Positions 51,762 to 59,971 of a DNA stretch of 64,000 bases are shown here, piece after piece. Origin of the DNA: Sandaracinomonas limnophila (GTDB taxonomy: Bacteria > Bacteroidota > Bacteroidia > Cytophagales > Spirosomataceae); the NCBI RefSeq assembly GCF_004005965.1, contig NZ_SACY01000002.1, forward strand, positions 124,001 through 188,000, given 5' to 3'. The notes below the pieces were generated by a model. That model saw only the letters and a program-made list of their open reading frames with translations. It was not told the origin of the DNA and ran no database searches. The position numbers and the translations under genes were made by a program. Each line of letters starts with the position of its first letter. Positions within the stretch are counted from its first letter, which is position 1.

Positions 51762-52107
51762 TAGTTTGGTAATTTGGGGTTAAAGAATTATTTGTTAAAC
51801 AAAACTTTTTGTCAAATTTCTAAGGGTGGTAGTTTTCATAGTTTTATACCCTTTGGCCTTTGACAGAAAACAAAAGTAATGCAATTCTAATTTAAAATTT
51901 ATATACCCACAATATCCTTACTGTTAAATTTTTTCTTAAGAATTTTCAATCATTGTACTATCTTGATATTTTCTCCCAAAATCCCCTAAAATCAGAGTAC
52001 TTTTTTGAGAATAAAAAAATTTAAAAAAATTTAAAAAAATTTAATTTTCTATTTCCTTCTTTTCATTTTTTTTGAAAAACCATACCTTTGATTCAAATTT
52101 TTACAAA
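51762..52107. promoter_or_regulatory. Divergent regulatory region with phased A-tracts
   Basis: A 346-bp gene-free stretch between the leftward exbB operon and the rightward DUF721 gene. It holds a minus-strand -7 box TACTTTTG (51878-51871) and a plus-strand -7 box TACCTTTG (52083-52090). Three A7 tracts start at 52013, 52023 and 52033, exactly 10 bp apart. Phased A-tracts bend DNA, and here they sit 40-70 bp upstream of the plus-strand promoter. No gene or RNA is seen. Confidence 0.55.
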
Positions 52108-52437
52108 ATGGATTCCCCTTTTAAATCCCAAAATTCGAAAGAGCACGCTAGAAAAAATGATAGCCAAAGTTTAAAAGATGCCATAGAATCTTTGCTAAAA
52201 GTATATCAACTCGAAAGTAAATTTCAAGAATCATATATTTCGGCAAATTGGGAACAAATTGTAGGCAAACCCATTTCTTCCAGGACTACTGAAGTTTATG
52301 TTTCTAAAGAGAAATTATTCGTAAACATTAACTCAGCACCCTTGAAAAAGGAATTACTTTTGGCGAAACAAAAATTAATTCAATTGATAAATCAAGCAGC
52401 AAACAAAGAAATCGTTAAAGACATTATCTTTTTATAA
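52108..52437 (+). CDS. DUF721 protein (DciA-like)
   Basis: A 109-residue protein with the DUF721 domain (LKDAIESLLKVYQLESKFQESYISANWEQIVGKPISSRT to FVNINSAPLKKELLLAKQKLIQLIN). The family includes DciA, the loader of the replicative helicase in bacteria lacking DnaC. ATG at 52108 is preferred, 17 bp after a TACCTTTG promoter box that would lie inside any longer version. It is followed 1 bp later by the LD-carboxypeptidase gene. Confidence 0.85.
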   Translation: MDSPFKSQNSKEHARKNDSQSLKDAIESLLKVYQLESKFQESYISANWEQIVGKPISSRTTEVYVSKEKLFVNINSAPLKKELLLAKQKLIQLINQAANKEIVKDIIFL

Positions 52438-52438
52438 T

Positions 52439-53344
52439 ATGCACATAATTCCATGTTTAAAACCGGGTGACAAAGTTGCAATTGTTTCTCCAGCCTCTCC
52501 ACCTAAATCGACAGATTGGGAATTAGGCTTAAAAGTTTTAGAACAATGGGGACTAGAAGTTATCTGCGCTCCAAACCACTTAAACACACACTTTGGTTTA
52601 GCAGGAACTGATCAGCAGCGTTTAAGTGACTTACAATGGGCTTTAAATGAACCAGACATAAAGGCTATTTTTCCAATTAGAGGTGGATATGGAACGAGTC
52701 GAATCATAGACCAAGTAGATTTTTCAAATTTTGCAAAATACCCCAAATGGATAGTTGGATTTTCCGACATCACAACACTTTTAATGCATTTAAATGCACT
52801 CGATTTCCCAAGCCTGCATGCGCCAATGCCTCATAATTTTTTGCAAAACGGCGGGGACATTGCACTTAATAATCTCAAAAAATTCCTTTTTGAGGGTGAA
52901 TTTAATTTAAAAACGCCTCCACACCCATACAATACTTTTGGAAAAGTGGAAGCCCCAATTATTGGAGGAAACCTTTCCATATTAGTTCATTTAATAGGTA
53001 CACCAAGCTTTCCTAATCCAGAAAATACGATATTATTTATAGAAGATATTGGCGAAAGATTATACCATGTGGATCGAATGATGGTACAATTAAAAAGATC
53101 AGGTATCCTTTCACAACTTACAGGAATGATTGTTGGAGGCTTCACTGATTGCGAGGAAGCATCATTGCAAATAGGAAAAGATGCTTACGGAATTATTGCA
53201 GAACATACCCAAGATTTCAATTATCCCATCGCTTTCGACTTTCCTGCTGGTCATATTCCTAATAACCAACCTCTCTTGATGGGACAAAAAATCAGTTTGC
53301 TGATAAATTCTACAGAAGTCCAATTAACTTATACGAATCCTTAA
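52439..53344 (+). CDS. LD-carboxypeptidase, S66 family
   Basis: A 301-residue serine peptidase of the LdcA type. Motifs include VAIVSPASPP at the N-terminus, the nucleophile region IRGGYGTSRIID and a C-terminal histidine in IAFDFPAGHIPNNQPL. It removes the terminal D-alanine from murein tetrapeptides in peptidoglycan recycling. Length and domain order are normal. Probably co-transcribed with the DUF721 gene. Confidence 0.92.
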   Translation: MHIIPCLKPGDKVAIVSPASPPKSTDWELGLKVLEQWGLEVICAPNHLNTHFGLAGTDQQRLSDLQWALNEPDIKAIFPIRGGYGTSRIIDQVDFSNFAKYPKWIVGFSDITTLLMHLNALDFPSLHAPMPHNFLQNGGDIALNNLKKFLFEGEFNLKTPPHPYNTFGKVEAPIIGGNLSILVHLIGTPSFPNPENTILFIEDIGERLYHVDRMMVQLKRSGILSQLTGMIVGGFTDCEEASLQIGKDAYGIIAEHTQDFNYPIAFDFPAGHIPNNQPLLMGQKISLLINSTEVQLTYTNP

Positions 53345-53379
53345 ATTTAATTCATTCCTTTGTTAAAAAACCACTAGGT

Positions 53380-54918
53380 ATGTTAACAAAGACTTTCGGC
53401 TGTGCCGTTTTTGGCGTTACTGCGCATTTAATCACGATAGAAATAAATGTTAGTCAAGGAACCAAATGCTTTTTGGTAGGACTCCCAGACTCCACCATCA
53501 AAGAATCCATCCAACGCGTTGAATCAGCCATAAAACATTTTGGATATTTTTTCCCGAGAAAAAAAGTTGTTATCAATTTAGCTCCAGCCGACATACGAAA
53601 AGAGGGCTCGGCTTATGATCTCCCTATAGCCCTTGCAATTTTACATGCCTCAGAACAATTGTATTTGCCATTGATTGAGGAATTTGTAATCATGGGCGAA
53701 TTGTCGCTAGATGGGCAACTTCGACCCATCAAAGGGGCATTACCAATGACTTTAGAAGCAAAAAAGCGTGGACACAAAAGATTTTTATTCCCAAAAGAAA
53801 ATGCGGAGGAAGCAGCTATTGTAGACGGTGTAGAAGTATATGGTATAGATACTTTAATGGAGGCCATTCAATTTTTTAAAGGAAAGGATTTGATCATTCC
53901 TACTCCCAATAACTCCAATGAACTTTTTAACTTGCAAAAATTTGAGTTTGATATTGACTTTTGTAATGTTCAGGGACAAGAAAATGCCAAAAGAGCATTT
54001 GAGATTGCTGCAGCGGGTGGTCATAATATCATTTTAATTGGCCCACCTGGAGCTGGGAAAACGATGCTAGCTAAACGAGTCCCAACCATTTTACCTCCCC
54101 TTTCCCTCTCAGAAGCTTTAGAAACTACAAAAATTCATTCAGTTGCTGGAAAACTCAAAAAACATGATGCACTTGTAGCCAAAAGGCCCTTCAGAAACCC
54201 TCACCATAATACCTCAACTGCTGCTTTGGTTGGTGGAGGATCTAATCCCCAACCTGGAGAGATTTCTCTTGCTCACAATGGCGTGTTGTTTTTGGATGAG
54301 CTGCCTGAATTTTCAAGAAACACCTTGGAAGTATTAAGGCAACCGCTGGAGGATAGAAAGGTGTTAATTTCTAGGGCCAAATGGTCGGTGGAATTTCCTG
54401 CAAATTTTATGTTAGTAGCCAGTATGAATCCTTGTCCATGTGGATACTTTAATCATCCAATGAAAAAATGTGTTTGTGGCCCTGGTGTAGTTCAAAAATA
54501 TTTAAATAAAATTTCAGGACCCTTATTAGACCGCATTGACATCCACTTAGAAATAACTCCAGTAAAATTTGAAGAATTAGCCTCTACAGAAATCTGTGAA
54601 AAAAGTGAATTAATTCGACAAAGGGTGTTGGAGGCTAGACAAATACAACTTAATAGATATAAAAAAACTATTGGTGTCTATAATAATGCTATGATGAACT
54701 CAGAACAAGTAAAAAAATTCTGTAAACTTGACTCAACAGGCAACCAAATAATACAAAAAGCTATGGAAAGGTTACAGCTTTCAGGAAGGGCCTATGAACG
54801 TATATTAAAAGTTGCCAGAACAATTGCAGATTTAGAAAAAAAGGATGCAGTTGAAACAGTTCATTTAGCGGAGGCGATCACCTATCGAAATTTAGATAGA
54901 GAAAATTGGGGAGGATAA
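53380..54918 (+). CDS. YifB family Mg-chelatase-like AAA ATPase (ComM-like)
   Basis: A 512-residue protein with an N-terminal Lon-substrate-like domain (FLVGLPDSTIKESIQRVESAI) and a AAA module with Walker A (IGPPGAGKTMLAKR near residue 222) and Walker B (GVLFLDELPEF). A C-terminal Mg-chelatase domain has cysteines in NPCPCGYFNHPMKKCVCGPG. ComM promotes branch migration during integration of transformed DNA. It lies 35 bp after the LD-carboxypeptidase gene. Confidence 0.94.
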   Translation: MLTKTFGCAVFGVTAHLITIEINVSQGTKCFLVGLPDSTIKESIQRVESAIKHFGYFFPRKKVVINLAPADIRKEGSAYDLPIALAILHASEQLYLPLIEEFVIMGELSLDGQLRPIKGALPMTLEAKKRGHKRFLFPKENAEEAAIVDGVEVYGIDTLMEAIQFFKGKDLIIPTPNNSNELFNLQKFEFDIDFCNVQGQENAKRAFEIAAAGGHNIILIGPPGAGKTMLAKRVPTILPPLSLSEALETTKIHSVAGKLKKHDALVAKRPFRNPHHNTSTAALVGGGSNPQPGEISLAHNGVLFLDELPEFSRNTLEVLRQPLEDRKVLISRAKWSVEFPANFMLVASMNPCPCGYFNHPMKKCVCGPGVVQKYLNKISGPLLDRIDIHLEITPVKFEELASTEICEKSELIRQRVLEARQIQLNRYKKTIGVYNNAMMNSEQVKKFCKLDSTGNQIIQKAMERLQLSGRAYERILKVARTIADLEKKDAVETVHLAEAITYRNLDRENWGG

Positions 54919-54943
54919 TGTAATTTTGGAAAAAATCAATTTA

Positions 54944-55966
54944 ATGAAATCTTTTAAATCTATTGTACTATTTATTCTCTTTACAAACCTCTCAACTGGC
55001 ATTGCGCAAACTTTAAGCAAGCCGATTGGATTTTTAAATTTGCCTTTAACAATTGAAGATATTTTTAAAAACGAAAATAATTCTGCAAAGCCAGTGTTTT
55101 TAGAGGCTTTTTTGCCCACATGCCAACATTGCATAGCTTACAATAAAAATCTGGATAGTCCTGAAATTAATAAATATTTAGATGACAACTTCCAAGCCTA
55201 TCGAATTGATGTGTCTAAAAAAGAGGTCAATGATTTTTTAAGGTCGAAAAAAATTGTAATCAACAGCACTCCAACTTTTTTAGTTTTCAATCACTATGGC
55301 GTTTTGATGAATATTGAAGAGGCGCAACCTGAATTTAATTCCATTGAAGGCATAAAAGAGCTTTTAAACAAGGCAAAATCTCCCACGCAAAACCAATTTG
55401 CTAGATTTGAAAATTATAAAAAAGGGATTTTTGACAATAATAGTTTACAGGACATTGCCTTTTATTCCAAAATGAGTTGTGATACTTTGAACAATATTGA
55501 AATAGTAAACAAACTAACCAACAATTTAAAAGAATCTGAATATGATTCAGAAATTGCCTACAATATTGTTTCAAAAATGATGATGGATGAGCAAAATCCT
55601 TTATTTAATTATTTTGTTAATCATACTTCAAAATATGAATCCTATGCAGATGCAAATCAAATAAAAAGAGCCATTGAAAATGTAATCATGATTGCTCTTT
55701 ATCAAAAAAATGCGAAAAATTTTTCCTTCGAAAGGTACAATAAAATGAAAAGAGAATTGATTTCCATAGGAATTCCTTTAAAAAGCGTCCACTCTCGTTT
55801 TATATACTATGAAGTATTAAAAGACCTTGAAACAAAAAATATTTCAAATGCGACCAAACGAATCAAAACCTATTATGAGGGCAAGCCGATTCCATCTAGA
55901 GAAAAGGAATTTTGGTGTGGGGAACTTAAAAAATTTAATACTGCCCATAAAGTTTGTCCTCTCTAA
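54944..55966 (+). CDS. Exported thioredoxin-like protein
   Basis: A 340-residue protein with a signal peptide (MKSFKSIVLFILFTNLSTGIAQ) and a thioredoxin fold whose active site is CQHC in FLPTCQHCIAYNKN near residue 66. The cis-proline region is INSTPTFLVF. The last 190 residues are helical and unassigned. It probably acts in periplasmic disulphide reduction or exchange. ATG at 54944 begins the signal peptide. It lies 25 bp after the YifB gene. Confidence 0.8.
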   Translation: MKSFKSIVLFILFTNLSTGIAQTLSKPIGFLNLPLTIEDIFKNENNSAKPVFLEAFLPTCQHCIAYNKNLDSPEINKYLDDNFQAYRIDVSKKEVNDFLRSKKIVINSTPTFLVFNHYGVLMNIEEAQPEFNSIEGIKELLNKAKSPTQNQFARFENYKKGIFDNNSLQDIAFYSKMSCDTLNNIEIVNKLTNNLKESEYDSEIAYNIVSKMMMDEQNPLFNYFVNHTSKYESYADANQIKRAIENVIMIALYQKNAKNFSFERYNKMKRELISIGIPLKSVHSRFIYYEVLKDLETKNISNATKRIKTYYEGKPIPSREKEFWCGELKKFNTAHKVCPL

Positions 55967-56005
55967 TATTTTCGGTAAATTTAAGATTAGTATTCTCATC
56001 AGCCT

Positions 56006-57505
56006 ATGAAAAATTCAAACCTACTGAGATCAGCCACTTTTTTAGCAATTATCCTTATTGCTAGTAGCTTTACCCCAATTCCATTTATTGGGGAGGAAAG
56101 TTTAGAAAGTGTATTTAAACGAATAAAAAATGAGGTCGAAAGTAATTCACAAGCCTACGACAATTTAGGAAATGCTTGTAAAACTTTAGGGCATCGACTG
56201 ACAGGTAGTTTAAATGGCAAAAAGGCGGAAGAATATGCATATAATTTGTTTAAAAAATATGGTTTTAGAGATACCAAGTATCAGGGTTTTCAAGTTGAAG
56301 CCTGGGCAAGAGATACTGTGACCTTACAAATTGGTCCACCCAAATCAGATAATATCAAGGATGTAAAAGTAGTTTCCTTAGCCATGACACCCGTTGAGGC
56401 AAATATCAATGGGAGCATCATAGACGCTGGAAATGGACTGGATGAGGATTTCGAAAAAATCAAAAATGATGTTACGGGTAAAATTGTATTAATGAATATT
56501 GGTTTGTTGGATGCTAAGCCCGGACAAAAAAACCTACATCGTTCAGAAAAAACTGCATTAGCCATAAAAAATGGCGCAATTGGAGTAATTTTTGCCAATA
56601 CCGTAAAAGGAGAAGTATTATTAACAGGAACTGCCTCTGTAACAGGAAATTTAATATCTATTCCGGCGGTTTGTGTTTCCTTGGAAAGCGGAATGGAAAT
56701 CAGAAATTGGCTTCAATCGCAACCAAAACTTTTGGCAATGATTGAAATGCATAATGTGAGTAAACCTATTAAAGCAAGAAATGTGGTTGCTACTTTAAAG
56801 GGAGAAAATTCCAAATTGAAACATGAGAAAATAGTTATTGGGGGACATTTAGATTCTTGGGATTTAGCTCAAGGAGCAATCGATAATGGCCTTGGTTCAT
56901 TTTCAGTCATTGATATTGCAAGAACCTTTAAAGCTCTCGGACTTAAAAGTAAAAGAACCATCGAATTTGTTGCCTTTATGGGTGAAGAAGAGGGCCTTTT
57001 AGGCTCGAAAGCCTACATTGAACGTGCAAAAAAGACAGGGGAATTAGAAGATGTTGTTTACATGATTAATCTGGATATGACCAACAATGTGTATGGATTC
57101 AATGCTGGCGGTAGAAATGAATTATTGCAATTGTTTAAAGATTTGGGGGATAAAGTAAAGGCTATTGACCCTGAATTTGGTAATCAAATTACAAATGCAG
57201 CAGGTTTGCATTCCGACAATCAATCCTTCCTTTTAGAGGGAATACCTGCAGGAACTCCCAATGGAAAATTAGAAAAAGGTGTTTTAGATTGTTACCATGC
57301 CAATTGTGATGGATTTTCGTTAGTCAATAAAAAGGAAATGGAAAACACTGTAAAATATACCGCCATGTTGCTTTATGGGGTAGCCAATACAGCCAATTTC
57401 CCAGCAAAAAAACTAGACTTTTATTCTACAAAAGACTTTTTTATTAAACAAAATCTACGTCGTGAATTAGAACTCGGAAATGAGTGGCGATGGGGAAATG
57501 ATTAA
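56006..57505 (+). CDS. M28 family zinc aminopeptidase
   Basis: A 499-residue exported peptidase with a signal-like N-terminus (LLRSATFLAIILIASSFTPIP), an inserted PA-type domain (residues 130-260) and the M28 catalytic core. The zinc ligands are in IGGHLDSWDLAQGAIDNGLG, the catalytic glutamates in FMGEEEGLLGS, and further ligands in YMINLDMTN and a C-terminal CYHANCDG. It should release N-terminal residues from peptides. It stands 48 bp upstream of ftsZ. Confidence 0.92.
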   Translation: MKNSNLLRSATFLAIILIASSFTPIPFIGEESLESVFKRIKNEVESNSQAYDNLGNACKTLGHRLTGSLNGKKAEEYAYNLFKKYGFRDTKYQGFQVEAWARDTVTLQIGPPKSDNIKDVKVVSLAMTPVEANINGSIIDAGNGLDEDFEKIKNDVTGKIVLMNIGLLDAKPGQKNLHRSEKTALAIKNGAIGVIFANTVKGEVLLTGTASVTGNLISIPAVCVSLESGMEIRNWLQSQPKLLAMIEMHNVSKPIKARNVVATLKGENSKLKHEKIVIGGHLDSWDLAQGAIDNGLGSFSVIDIARTFKALGLKSKRTIEFVAFMGEEEGLLGSKAYIERAKKTGELEDVVYMINLDMTNNVYGFNAGGRNELLQLFKDLGDKVKAIDPEFGNQITNAAGLHSDNQSFLLEGIPAGTPNGKLEKGVLDCYHANCDGFSLVNKKEMENTVKYTAMLLYGVANTANFPAKKLDFYSTKDFFIKQNLRRELELGNEWRWGND

Positions 57506-57553
57506 TTTACTATAATTTATTAACTTTGCTTAATTGTAATTATATCGAACCTT

Positions 57554-58825
57554 ATGAGTATCCAGAATCCATCTTTTTTTGATCACAATATGGAATTTGT
57601 ACCTGAAACTTCTTTCAAATCAATTATTAAGGTAATTGGAATTGGAGGCGGTGGATCAAACGCCGTGCAGCACATGTTTAAAATGAACATCAAAGGTGCT
57701 GACTTGGTGGTTTGTAATACTGATTCACAAGCTTTAGCCTCCAATTTGGTAAAAGCTAAAGTAAAGTTAGGTGAGCATGGTTTAGGTGCTGGAACTGATC
57801 CTGAAGTAGGCAGAAAAGCCGCGGAACAAAGTATAGATAAGGTCGAAAATATCTTGACCGATGATACAGAGATGGTATTTATCACAGCTGGTATGGGTGG
57901 TGGAACAGGTACAGGTGCAGCCCCAGTAATTGCAGAATTAGCTAGCAAAAAAGGTTTGTTAACTGTTGCGGTAGTAACTGCCCCTTATTCATGGGAAGGT
58001 AAAGACAAAATTAAATATGCAACTAACGGAATAGAGGAATTAAAGGAACATTGCGATACTGTTTTGGTTGTAATGAACGATAAATTAGCGCAAATTCACC
58101 AAGATCTACCCGTAAAAATGGCTTTCGCAAAGGCGGATGACGTTTTAGCTAAAGCAGTTAAATCTGTGGTAGATGTAATTGCAAAACCAGGTGAAATAAA
58201 TACTGACTTCATGGACGTGAAAAAAGTATTGAAAAAAGCTGGACAGGCCATGATGAGTTCCGCCACAGGAACGGGCGAAAATCGTGCTTTAAATGCAATT
58301 CAAGAAGCATTAGAATCGCCTCTTTTAAATGCGCAAGAAATCAAAGGAGCAAAAAGAATCCTTGTTACGGTTTCTACAAGTAATGAAAACTCACTCCGTA
58401 TGAGTGAACAATCGGCCATAATTGACTTCTTGATGCAACGTGTGAATGAACAAGCAGATATGGTTAAGTTCGGTGTTTCTACGGACGATACCTTAGGTGA
58501 TGACCTTTACTTAACAGTTATTGCAGCTGCCTTCGAGCATACGCACAATGCGATGGATGAGTATTTCAAAACAGATACGAGCAATTACGAAACAGGTTCA
58601 TCAAATATATCTTCTGGCCAAACCATCGATTTAGATGATTTTGGAAATTCAGCAGCCGCTTATATTGAAAACGAAGAAATTCGTTTTGAGAAAATGATCG
58701 AAAATTATGAAGTGGACGGATTTAAGTCGGCCGATTTCAACATTCCAACTTACCAAAGATTCAAAATTCCTCTTTACGATATTAGTAAAATTCCACAGGA
58801 AGAGTGGGAGGAATCTGAATTGTAA
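57554..58825 (+). CDS. ftsZ: FtsZ family tubulin-like GTPase
   Basis: A 423-residue FtsZ with the G-loop region VIGIGGGGSNAVQHM, the tubulin signature GMGGGTGTGAAPVI near residue 114 and the catalytic T7 loop NTDFMDV near residue 215, so GTP hydrolysis should be intact. The C-terminal tail (IPTYQRFKIPLYDISKIPQEEWEESEL) does not resemble the usual conserved peptide, and no ftsA, ftsQ or mur genes are adjacent. It may be the main FtsZ relocated from the division cluster or a second paralogue. Its TAA stop lies in a TTAATTG heptamer array. Confidence 0.9.
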   Translation: MSIQNPSFFDHNMEFVPETSFKSIIKVIGIGGGGSNAVQHMFKMNIKGADLVVCNTDSQALASNLVKAKVKLGEHGLGAGTDPEVGRKAAEQSIDKVENILTDDTEMVFITAGMGGGTGTGAAPVIAELASKKGLLTVAVVTAPYSWEGKDKIKYATNGIEELKEHCDTVLVVMNDKLAQIHQDLPVKMAFAKADDVLAKAVKSVVDVIAKPGEINTDFMDVKKVLKKAGQAMMSSATGTGENRALNAIQEALESPLLNAQEIKGAKRILVTVSTSNENSLRMSEQSAIIDFLMQRVNEQADMVKFGVSTDDTLGDDLYLTVIAAAFEHTHNAMDEYFKTDTSNYETGSSNISSGQTIDLDDFGNSAAAYIENEEIRFEKMIENYEVDGFKSADFNIPTYQRFKIPLYDISKIPQEEWEESEL

Positions 58826-58850
58826 ATTGTTAATTGTTAATTGTTAATTG
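58823..58850. repeat. Short TTAATTG array shared by ftsZ and cutC ends
   Basis: One TAAATTG followed by three TTAATTG units in register. The first unit contains the ftsZ stop and later units contain the final codon and stop of the convergent cutC gene. The unit is identical to the arms of four-helix-bundle cassette 2. Confidence 0.85.
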
Positions 58851-59608
58851 TAGAAATTCATGATTTTTAATTTCTCCATGATTTCTGCAATTACTTTTTG
58901 GTCTGCATAAAACACATCAAATTCGGAAACGCTTTCAAGACCACCCATGGAGATGTCGGGTTTTTGGAATTCCATTAAACCACGTTTAGATTTTCTAGCA
59001 CTCAGATGAATGGCGTGACAACCGATAGCTAAAAACTGTTGAAAATTGTGCTCATTTACCCCACTTCCCGCCATTATTTCAATTTCATTAGTTGACTTTT
59101 CAACCATTTGAGCCAAAGTTTCCAACCCATCAATGGCTTTATTTTTTTGACCCGAAGTTAAAATACGAGTAAAACCAATTTCTTTTAAAATTTCTACTGA
59201 ACCAATCGTGTCTCTGGCCACATCAATAGCCCGATGGCAAGTTACAGGCAAGTTTCCTGCATTTTTCTTAATTTCTTCTAAAAATGCCACATCCAAATCG
59301 CCATTGGGAAGCAATGCGCCAATTACAAGCCCATTGACACCCGCCTCAATCAAAGCTTCAAGTTCATACCGAATGGTATCTTTTTCCATCGAATCATAGC
59401 AAAAATCGCCTCCACGAGGTCGCAACATCGCATGAACCTCAATTGAAGTTGAAGCTTTTACTGCTTTTACTAATCCTGTTGAAGGCGTAGTTCCGCCATC
59501 CCAAGGAGAAGTGCATAACTCGACACGGTGGGCTCCTGCCCGATCTGCGGCAACGCAAGAAAACAAAGAATAGGCACAAACTTCAAGCTTGGGAAGGTAT
59601 GAATTCAT
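58844..59608 (-). CDS. cutC: Copper homeostasis protein CutC
   Basis: A 254-residue TIM-barrel protein of the CutC family, with the conserved RVELCTSPWDGGTTPS, VHAMLRPRGGDFCYDSME, VTCHRAIDV and RILTSGQ blocks. CutC was linked to copper tolerance but its biochemical role is unsettled. The last residue and stop are encoded by the heptamer array shared with ftsZ. Confidence 0.93.
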   Translation of the reverse strand: MNSYLPKLEVCAYSLFSCVAADRAGAHRVELCTSPWDGGTTPSTGLVKAVKASTSIEVHAMLRPRGGDFCYDSMEKDTIRYELEALIEAGVNGLVIGALLPNGDLDVAFLEEIKKNAGNLPVTCHRAIDVARDTIGSVEILKEIGFTRILTSGQKNKAIDGLETLAQMVEKSTNEIEIMAGSGVNEHNFQQFLAIGCHAIHLSARKSKRGLMEFQKPDISMGGLESVSEFDVFYADQKVIAEIMEKLKIMNFYN

Positions 59609-59690
59609 TGAAAAATTTAACGATTTGATAATATTAATGAATATTTTAAGAAAATTTATAAAGAAAACTTTTAAAAACTATTTTTTATTT

Positions 59691-59698
59691 TACTTTTG
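59691..59698 (+). promoter_or_regulatory. -7 promoter box of the DUF2795 gene
   Basis: TACTTTTG matches TAnnTTTG and lies 22 bp upstream of the ATG at 59721. Confidence 0.5.
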
Positions 59699-59720
59699 CA
59701 CACAAATTAAGAATAATATT

Positions 59721-59942
59721 ATGTATTGGACATTAGAATTAGCTTCCTATTTAGAAGATGCTCCTTGGCCAGCGACTAAGGACGAACTTATTGACTATGC
59801 CATCAGAACGGGTTCCCCATTAGAGGTGGTTGAAAACTTGCAAGAATTAGAAGACGATGGTCAGCCATTCGAAAGCATCGAAGAAATTTGGCCAGATTAC
59901 CCTACTGAGGAAGATTTCTTCTTCAATAAGGACGAATATTAA
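59721..59942 (+). CDS. DUF2795 family small protein
   Basis: A 73-residue acidic protein (YWTLELASYLEDAPWPATKDELIDYAIRTG, then VVENLQELEDDGQPFESIEEIWPDYP). It matches the DUF2795 fold seen in many Cytophagia. Function unknown. ATG at 59721 is chosen because it follows a promoter box and gives the family's usual length; an upstream in-frame extension would run antisense into cutC. It ends at a strong terminator. Confidence 0.83.
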   Translation: MYWTLELASYLEDAPWPATKDELIDYAIRTGSPLEVVENLQELEDDGQPFESIEEIWPDYPTEEDFFFNKDEY

Positions 59943-59945
59943 TAG

Positions 59946-59971
59946 AAAGTGGTTCAAAACTGAACCACTTT
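59946..59971. terminator. Bidirectional terminator between DUF2795 and glpD genes
   Basis: Arms AAAGTGGTTCA and TGAACCACTTT around the loop AAAC, followed by a T-rich run on the plus strand. It overlaps the last codons (V-V-Q-F) and stop of the convergent glpD gene. Confidence 0.9.
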
